Shown piece after piece: positions 59,120 to 64,000 of a DNA stretch of 64,000 nucleotides (positions within the stretch are counted from its first letter, which is position 1; every line of letters starts with the position of its first letter). This DNA is from Paenarthrobacter sp. GOM3 (lineage in GTDB: Bacteria; Actinomycetota; Actinomycetes; Actinomycetales; Micrococcaceae). A program made the position numbers and the translations under genes. The stretch covers positions 744,001 to 808,000 of the forward strand of contig NZ_CP136562.1 of assembly GCF_018215265.2 (NCBI RefSeq), in the 5' to 3' direction. The notes beneath the pieces are model-generated. The model searched no databases, was not told where the DNA came from, and saw only the letters and a list, made by a program, of their open reading frames with translations.

Positions 59120-61390
59120 ATGGGCAAGGTTCCTGACCAAACCGGACTCGCGGAAGGACTGGATCCCACACTGCCATCGCCGGCCGTGGATGATTCCGTT
59201 AGTGAGGCTGAAGAGCGTAACTGGACCCCGGCCAAGATTGGGCTCTGGGTGGCGATTTCGCTCCTTGGGGCGGTGGCATGGTTCATGGTCGCGTTGGTCC
59301 GTGGCGAAACAGTGAATGCCATCTGGTTCGTTTTCGCCGCAGTGTGCACGTACTTGATCGGCTACCGGTTCTACTCGAAGGTCATTGAGCGGTACCTGCT
59401 CAAACCGGATGACCGCCGGGCCACTCCTGCTGAGTACAAGGCGGATGGCAAGGACTATGTCCGAACAGACCGGAACGTGCTCTTCGGCCACCACTTCGCT
59501 GCCATTGCAGGCGCCGGCCCGCTGGTAGGACCTGTCATCGCGGCCCAGATGGGTTACCTGCCGGGAACTATCTGGATCATCCTCGGCGTCGTTCTTGCCG
59601 GCGCGGTGCAGGACTATCTGGTGATGTTCTTCTCCATGCGCCGCGGTGGACGGTCCTTGGGTCAAATGGCCCGTGAAGAACTCGGTGTTATTGGCGGTAC
59701 CGCAGCGCTGGTCGCCACGCTGCTGATCATGATCATCATCGTGGCCATCCTCGCGCTCGTGGTGGTCAACGCCCTCGGTGAGAGCCCGTGGGGTGTGTTC
59801 TCCGTGGGCATGACTATCCCCATCGCATTGTTCATGGGCGTTTACCTGCGCTTTATCCGGCCGGGCAAGGTCATGGAAGTGTCCATCATCGGTTTCGTGC
59901 TCCTCATGGCCGCCATCATTGGCGGCGGTGCGGTGGCTGGCACCGAATGGGGCGCGGCCTTCTTCCACCTGGATAAGGTGACCATCGCGTGGGGCCTGAT
60001 CATCTATGGGTTCATCGCCGCGATCCTGCCCGTGTGGCTGCTCCTTGCGCCGCGCGACTACCTGTCGACGTTCATGAAGATCGGCGTGATCGTGATGCTC
60101 GCGCTTGCCATCATCGTGGTCCGTCCGGAAATCACGGTCCCGGCGTTCAGCGAGTTCGCCAGCCGCGAGAACGGGCCGGTCTTCTCCGGTGCACTGTTCC
60201 CGTTCCTGTTCGTGACCATCGCCTGTGGTGCGCTGTCGGGTTTCCACGCGCTCATTTCCTCGGGCACCACCCCCAAACTGATCGAGAAGGAGCGGCAGAC
60301 GCGCTTCATCGGCTACGGCGGCATGCTGATGGAGTCCTTCGTGGCCATCATGGCGCTCGTAGCAGCGATCTCGATCGATCGCGGCATCTACTTCGCCATG
60401 AATGCTCCGTTGGCCCTGACCGGTGGCACTGTTGAAACCGCAGCCACCTGGGTCAACAGCCTGGGCCTGGCGAACGTGAACATCACCCCCGACGTCCTGG
60501 CCCAGACAGCGAAGGACGTGGGCGAGGAGAGCATCATCTCCCGCTCCGGTGGTGCCCCGACGCTGGCTGTTGGCCTGGCGCACATCATGCAGCAGTTCAT
60601 TGGTGGCCCCGGCATGATGGCTTTCTGGTACCACTTCGCCATCATGTTCGAGGCACTTTTCATCCTGACAGCAGTGGATGCGGGTACCCGTGTTGCCCGG
60701 TTCATGCTGCAGGACTCCATCGGCAACTTTGTTCCCAAGTTCAAGGAAGCCTCATGGCGGCCCGGTGCCTGGTTGTGCACGGCGATCATGGTGGCCGCTT
60801 GGGGTGCGGTGCTGATCATGGGTGTCACGGATCCGTTGGGTGGCATCAACACGCTCTTCCCGTTGTTCGGTATCGCCAACCAGCTCCTCGCCGCGATCGC
60901 CTTGGCCGTGTGCATGGCGATTGTAGCCAAACGGGGCACCTTCAAATGGCTGTGGATCGTCGCTGTCCCATTGGCGTTCGCCGCCGTCGTCACCATCACG
61001 GCCAGCTTCCACAAGATCTTCTCGCCCGTCCCGGCCGTAGGCTACTTCGCCAACAACCAGGCGTTCTCCAAGGCCCTGGCTGATGGGAAGACAGAATTCG
61101 GAACGGCCAAATCGGTGGCGGCCATGGAAGCGGTAATCCGGAATACCGCTATCCAGGGGTGGCTGTCCGTGATCTTCGTGGTCTTGAGCATCATCGTGAT
61201 TCTCACCGCCCTCCTGGCCACCTTCAAGGCCATCCGCGCCGGCGGGGGACAGGGGCACGAGGACCCGGCTGTTCCTTCAAAGGTCTTCGCCCCCGCGGGG
61301 CTTATCCCCACTGCGGCGGAGAAGGCTTTGCTCGCCGAATGGAACGCCCTGCCCGCTGGGAAACGCACTGAGAAGGCCGGACACCACTGA
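59120..61390 (+). CDS. cstA: Carbon starvation protein A, peptide/pyruvate transporter
   Basis: 756 residues from the ATG at 59120 (AAGGAGG upstream). About 16-18 helices. CstA signatures: LFGHHFAAIAGAGPLVGPV, GAVQDYLVMFFSMRRGG and SGTTPKLIEKE. Induced by carbon starvation in other bacteria and implicated in peptide and pyruvate uptake. It overlaps the YbdD-type gene by 1 bp. The N-terminal 45 residues are a polar extension. Confidence 0.95.
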   Translation: MGKVPDQTGLAEGLDPTLPSPAVDDSVSEAEERNWTPAKIGLWVAISLLGAVAWFMVALVRGETVNAIWFVFAAVCTYLIGYRFYSKVIERYLLKPDDRRATPAEYKADGKDYVRTDRNVLFGHHFAAIAGAGPLVGPVIAAQMGYLPGTIWIILGVVLAGAVQDYLVMFFSMRRGGRSLGQMAREELGVIGGTAALVATLLIMIIIVAILALVVVNALGESPWGVFSVGMTIPIALFMGVYLRFIRPGKVMEVSIIGFVLLMAAIIGGGAVAGTEWGAAFFHLDKVTIAWGLIIYGFIAAILPVWLLLAPRDYLSTFMKIGVIVMLALAIIVVRPEITVPAFSEFASRENGPVFSGALFPFLFVTIACGALSGFHALISSGTTPKLIEKERQTRFIGYGGMLMESFVAIMALVAAISIDRGIYFAMNAPLALTGGTVETAATWVNSLGLANVNITPDVLAQTAKDVGEESIISRSGGAPTLAVGLAHIMQQFIGGPGMMAFWYHFAIMFEALFILTAVDAGTRVARFMLQDSIGNFVPKFKEASWRPGAWLCTAIMVAAWGAVLIMGVTDPLGGINTLFPLFGIANQLLAAIALAVCMAIVAKRGTFKWLWIVAVPLAFAAVVTITASFHKIFSPVPAVGYFANNQAFSKALADGKTEFGTAKSVAAMEAVIRNTAIQGWLSVIFVVLSIIVILTALLATFKAIRAGGGQGHEDPAVPSKVFAPAGLIPTAAEKALLAEWNALPAGKRTEKAGHH

Positions 61391-61581
61391 TGAACGCCAT
61401 CGCCAAGGGCCTCCGGGGCTTCGCGGCATACATGGGTTCGCTGATGGGTGCTGACGCGTACGCGAAGTACCTTGAGCATTTCGCTGCTACCTGTCATGCC
61501 GGTCCCGCCATGACAGAACGCGAGTTCTGGCGGGACCGGATGGACCGGCAGGACAGCAATCCGCAGGGAAGGTGCTGCTGA
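61390..61581 (+). CDS. YbdD/YjiX family small protein
   Basis: 63 residues. DAYAKYLEHF, EREFWRDRMD and a final GRCC fit the YbdD/YjiX family, which is almost always encoded just after cstA/btsT-type transporters and is thought to assist them. Its ATG overlaps the cstA stop (TGATG). Confidence 0.92.
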   Translation: MNAIAKGLRGFAAYMGSLMGADAYAKYLEHFAATCHAGPAMTEREFWRDRMDRQDSNPQGRCC

Positions 61582-61677
61582 CGCGCAGCGCTGGTGCTTG
61601 CCTGTTTCGCTACGAACGAAGTCCAAAATTGATGACTCGGACCTGGGTTCGCCCGAACCACATGAGAGTATGAACCA

Positions 61678-62328
61678 ATGAGCGATCTGAACGACATTCA
61701 GCCCAAGGATGAGGCTTCGGACGACACCCCTGTGGAGGGCACCATGCTGGACGAGGACGAGGCACAGGCTCCCGGCCATCCGCAGGCTCAAGGGCAATCT
61801 CCGGACGATGCCAAGCCCAGGAGCGGTGGCCTTCACGAACTGGTGGACGAGCCCGCCAAGGTGATGCGGATCGGCACCATGATCCGGCAGCTCCTGGAAG
61901 AAGTTAAGGCAGCACCGTTGGACGATGCTGCCCGCGGACGCCTGGCAGAAATCCATGAACGCTCCATCAAGGAGCTCGAAGATGGGCTTGCGCCGGAACT
62001 CATCGAGGAACTGGAGCGCATCAGCCTTCCGTTCCCGGAGGAAAAGGCGCCTTCCGACGCAGAACTCCGCATCGCCCAAGCCCAGCTGGTGGGCTGGCTT
62101 GAGGGTCTCTTCCATGGGATCCAGGCCGCCATTGCGGCACAGCAAGCCGCCAAAGAACACGCAGCGGCGCAGATGCAGCTTCGGCAGCTCCCACCGGGAA
62201 CCGTCATTGCTCCGGGAATCGTTATCGGGGAAAACGGGCAGCCGCAGCGGGCCGCCGCGCCTGGCGCGCCCGGCGCTCCGCAGGGACGGCCCGAAGATCC
62301 CGACCACGGCCCGGGCCAGTACCTCTGA
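61678..62328 (+). CDS. bpa: Bacterial proteasome activator Bpa
   Basis: 216 residues. An acidic disordered N-terminus (1-50) precedes a four-helix core (about 55-165: VMRIGTMIRQLLEEVKAAPLD, ELEDGLAPELIEELERI). A Gly/Pro/Gln-rich linker leads to the terminal GQYL, the HbYX-type motif by which Bpa (Rv3780, DUF2587) docks on the 20S proteasome and opens its gate without ATP. The proteasome genes are elsewhere. A small perfect palindrome GGTTCG-CC-CGAACC lies 18 bp upstream (61646-61659). Confidence 0.93.
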   Translation: MSDLNDIQPKDEASDDTPVEGTMLDEDEAQAPGHPQAQGQSPDDAKPRSGGLHELVDEPAKVMRIGTMIRQLLEEVKAAPLDDAARGRLAEIHERSIKELEDGLAPELIEELERISLPFPEEKAPSDAELRIAQAQLVGWLEGLFHGIQAAIAAQQAAKEHAAAQMQLRQLPPGTVIAPGIVIGENGQPQRAAAPGAPGAPQGRPEDPDHGPGQYL

Positions 62329-62336
62329 GCCTGGGG

Positions 62337-62783
62337 GTGGGTTTCTTTGGGGCCGTCCGGCAAGGGCGGAAGGACGATGTGGAGCTCGGCAAGGGCCTTT
62401 GGCGCCGCGCCCACGACCGCTTCCATCGGGGATTGGACCGGTACCATCAGGTACTTGAGGGCGTGGACGACGAGCAGTTGTACAACGAACTGGTAGTGAT
62501 CGCCAATGAACTGGCCGGTTTGTCGCCGCGAGTCAGGGCTGTTTGCGTTGAGGCCCAACGACGTTCGCCGAGTGACGGTCTGGACGTTCCGGGGGCGCTT
62601 GCAGGCGTGCACCGTGCGTTGTCGAAGGCCGGGAACTCCTTGGCAACCACGGCAGAGGCGGCGGCAATGTTGCGGCTGGCCGTTGGGCCGGTGCCGGTGG
62701 GTGCGCTTTCCGTCCGTCGTCGCGCGGAGTCCGTTTTCGAGCAGGTCGCTGACGCCGAGCGGGAACTTTCCAAGGACGCATAG
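62337..62783 (+). CDS. Conserved hypothetical helical protein next to bpa
   Basis: 148 residues from a GTG at 62337, 8 bp after the bpa stop, so likely co-translated. Entirely helical, cytoplasmic, with LDRYHQVLEGVDDEQLYNEL and SVFEQVADAERELSK. No known family recognised. Conservation beside bpa would suggest a role with the proteasome activator, but this is inference from position only. Confidence 0.72.
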   Translation: MGFFGAVRQGRKDDVELGKGLWRRAHDRFHRGLDRYHQVLEGVDDEQLYNELVVIANELAGLSPRVRAVCVEAQRRSPSDGLDVPGALAGVHRALSKAGNSLATTAEAAAMLRLAVGPVPVGALSVRRRAESVFEQVADAERELSKDA

Positions 62784-62895
62784 TGTGCAGCGTGCGCAAT
62801 TACAGGCGTGCGCCCTTATTCCTCGAATGCAATAGGTTAAGCGCATAGCTGATCTGCGTAACAATTGGCGCTTTCCAACGTGCCGTGCTGGCAGT

Positions 62896-63744
62896 ATGGC
62901 AAACATGACTTCGTCACCAACACTTACTTTCAACGACGGCAACACCATCCCCCAGCTCGGCTACGGGGTGTGGCAAGTTGAAGACGATGTAGCCGAAAAG
63001 GTGGTGCGCCAGGCTTTCGAGGCTGGGTTCCGCCACATCGATACAGCAAAGATCTACGGCAACGAGGCAGGCGTCGGCCGCGCCATTGCCTCCTCCGGCC
63101 TTTCCGCCGAGGACATCTTCATTACCACCAAGCTGTGGAATGCAGACCAGGGCTACGAGTCCACGTTGGAGGCTTTCGAGGCTTCCATGGATCGCCTCGG
63201 CCTGGAGACGCTGGACCTCTACCTCATCCACTGGCAGCAGCCCAAGCAGGAAAAGTACGTGGATACCTGGAAGGCCCTCATCGAGCTCAAGAAGCGCGGC
63301 CGGGTCAAGTCCATCGGTGTTTCCAACTTCACCAAGGAAGGCCTGCAGCACATCATTGATGAAACCGGCGTTGTACCGGCCATCAACCAGGTGGAGCTGC
63401 ACCCGTTCTTCAACCAGTCCGAGCTGCGCGAGTTCAACGCGTCAAAGGGCATCCTGACCCAGGCTTGGTCCCCTCTGGGCCAGGGTGGCGAGCTGTTGGA
63501 GAGCGCCACCATCGCTGAGATCGCTGCCAAGCACGATGCCACGCCAGCGCAGGTTGTCATCGCCTGGCACCTGGCCATCGGCAACGTCGTGATCCCCAAG
63601 TCCGTCACTGAGTCGCGTATCCGGGAGAACTTCGCTGCCCTGGACGTCACGCTGGATGCCACCGACGTCGAGGCCATCAACGGCCTGGACCGCGGCGCCG
63701 ACGGCCGCATCGGCCCGGACCCGGCAGTCTCCGACTTCGCCTGA
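62896..63744 (+). CDS. Aldo/keto reductase
   Basis: 282 residues, TIM-barrel AKR family 5-like. Catalytic tetrad Asp49 and Tyr54 (FRHIDTAKIYGNE), Lys79 (ITTKLW), His112 (LIHW). The NADPH site is at the C-terminus (VIPKSVTESRIREN). 2,5-diketo-gluconate reductases and general aldehyde reductases have this form. Another ATG at 62905 is possible. It has its own terminator. Confidence 0.95.
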   Translation: MANMTSSPTLTFNDGNTIPQLGYGVWQVEDDVAEKVVRQAFEAGFRHIDTAKIYGNEAGVGRAIASSGLSAEDIFITTKLWNADQGYESTLEAFEASMDRLGLETLDLYLIHWQQPKQEKYVDTWKALIELKKRGRVKSIGVSNFTKEGLQHIIDETGVVPAINQVELHPFFNQSELREFNASKGILTQAWSPLGQGGELLESATIAEIAAKHDATPAQVVIAWHLAIGNVVIPKSVTESRIRENFAALDVTLDATDVEAINGLDRGADGRIGPDPAVSDFA

Positions 63745-63768
63745 CATCCATCTGTCCCCGGACAAGCC

Positions 63769-63801
63769 AAAGGCAGGACGCTCTGGGAGCGTCCTGCCTT
63801 T
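63769..63801 (+). terminator. Terminator after the aldo/keto reductase
   Basis: AAAGGCAGGACGCTC / GAGCGTCCTGCCTTT around TGG, followed by T-rich sequence. Confidence 0.9.
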
Positions 63802-63951
63802 GTCCTTAGCGCATGGGGTCCCTGCGCCCGTCCGTCGGGTTTCCTGTTGCGATGGAGTACAGGGCCTTCCCGCGCTTGCCGGACATTGGTCCGGCAGGCT
63901 GTGCAGCATCCGGCTGTAAAACCCAGCGGGGTGGAAGCCGGTGCGGTTGGG

Positions 63952-64000
63952 TTACATGATGCCGGTGGGTACAAGCAGGGCCCAGGCCAGTGCCGGGGCA
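63952..64000 (-). CDS. C-terminal fragment of a minus-strand membrane protein (cut by window)
   Basis: From the window end, a minus-strand frame reads APALAWALLVPTGIM and then TAA at 63952-63954. The fragment is hydrophobic, as at the end of a transmembrane helix. A hairpin TGCCGGAC-N4-GTCCGGCA lies at 63877-63896, where a terminator of such a gene would be. Too short to identify. Confidence 0.4.
   Translation of the reverse strand, partial: APALAWALLVPTGIM

Noticed and set aside
58712..60634. Open frame of 640 codons on the minus strand opposite cstA
   Set aside because: Antisense to cstA and PadR; the His/Asp/Glu/Gln-rich translation is typical of complementary frames of membrane proteins.
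61646..61659. GGTTCG-CC-CGAACC before bpa considered as an SOS/LexA box
   Set aside because: The actinobacterial SOS box has GAAC-N4-GTTC; here the order is inverted (GTTC-N4-GAAC).

Overview
The window is high-GC actinobacterial chromosome. Gene order, codon use, the Bpa proteasome activator, the SLT gene under a c-di-AMP riboswitch and the Dpp-type transporters with fused subunits all fit Micrococcaceae, most likely Arthrobacter or Paenarthrobacter. That assignment is inference from gene content; no 16S gene is present. I see no rRNA, CRISPR array, integrase, transposase or prophage. The content is mostly core and catabolic chromosome, with about fifty genes.

Layout. 1-6.9 kb: a truncated GT2/GtrA glycosyltransferase, an SLT-domain cell-wall protein under a ydaO (c-di-AMP) riboswitch, a two-component system, a winged-helix protein lacking a receiver domain, and a SixA-type phosphatase. 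6.8-8.8 kb: a divergent LysR/EamA pair. 8.8-19.6 kb: a catabolic island made of an aldehyde dehydrogenase and a TetR regulator, facing a six-gene, mostly overlapping operon (YtcJ/formamide-deformylase-like amidohydrolase, peptide-type ABC importer, FAD amine oxidase). Together these genes could import an N-acyl amine, release the amine, oxidise it to an aldehyde and then to an acid. 19.6-26.5 kb: a small membrane protein, a TetR/YhgE/pseudo-ABC-ATPase operon whose predicted operator lies inside the neighbouring flavoprotein gene, and a rhodanese-type sulfurtransferase. 26.5-35.8 kb: a sialic-acid type cluster (nanE, nanK, nanA, Dpp-type importer with a permease-ATPase fusion, GntR regulator) with a matching palindrome in front of both the transporter and the regulator.

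36-44.6 kb: tRNA-Arg, pckG with CRP-like and GntR-like sites, an NsrR-type Rrf2 regulator, a conserved small protein, phosphomannomutase, a RecQ helicase fused to a phosphoribosyltransferase domain, an MFS exporter and tRNA-Ser. 44.7-57.2 kb: an S9 oligopeptidase, a large FAD/NAD(P)-binding protein, a tandem glycine riboswitch upstream of cycA, a 1511-residue secreted nuclease/5'-nucleotidase, a septum-formation lipoprotein, a two-domain VOC protein and a second tRNA-Ser. 57.3-64 kb: quinone oxidoreductase and PadR regulator, cstA with its YbdD partner, bpa with a small companion gene, an aldo/keto reductase and a truncated gene at the edge.

The strongest unannotated structure is a family of six palindromic repeats of about 63 bp (8.7, 19.6, 20.4, 25.5, 26.5 and 33.1 kb). 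They occupy gene boundaries only between 8.7 and 33.1 kb. One copy supplies the last codons of a transporter gene and another splits the sialic-acid importer operon between its binding protein and first permease.
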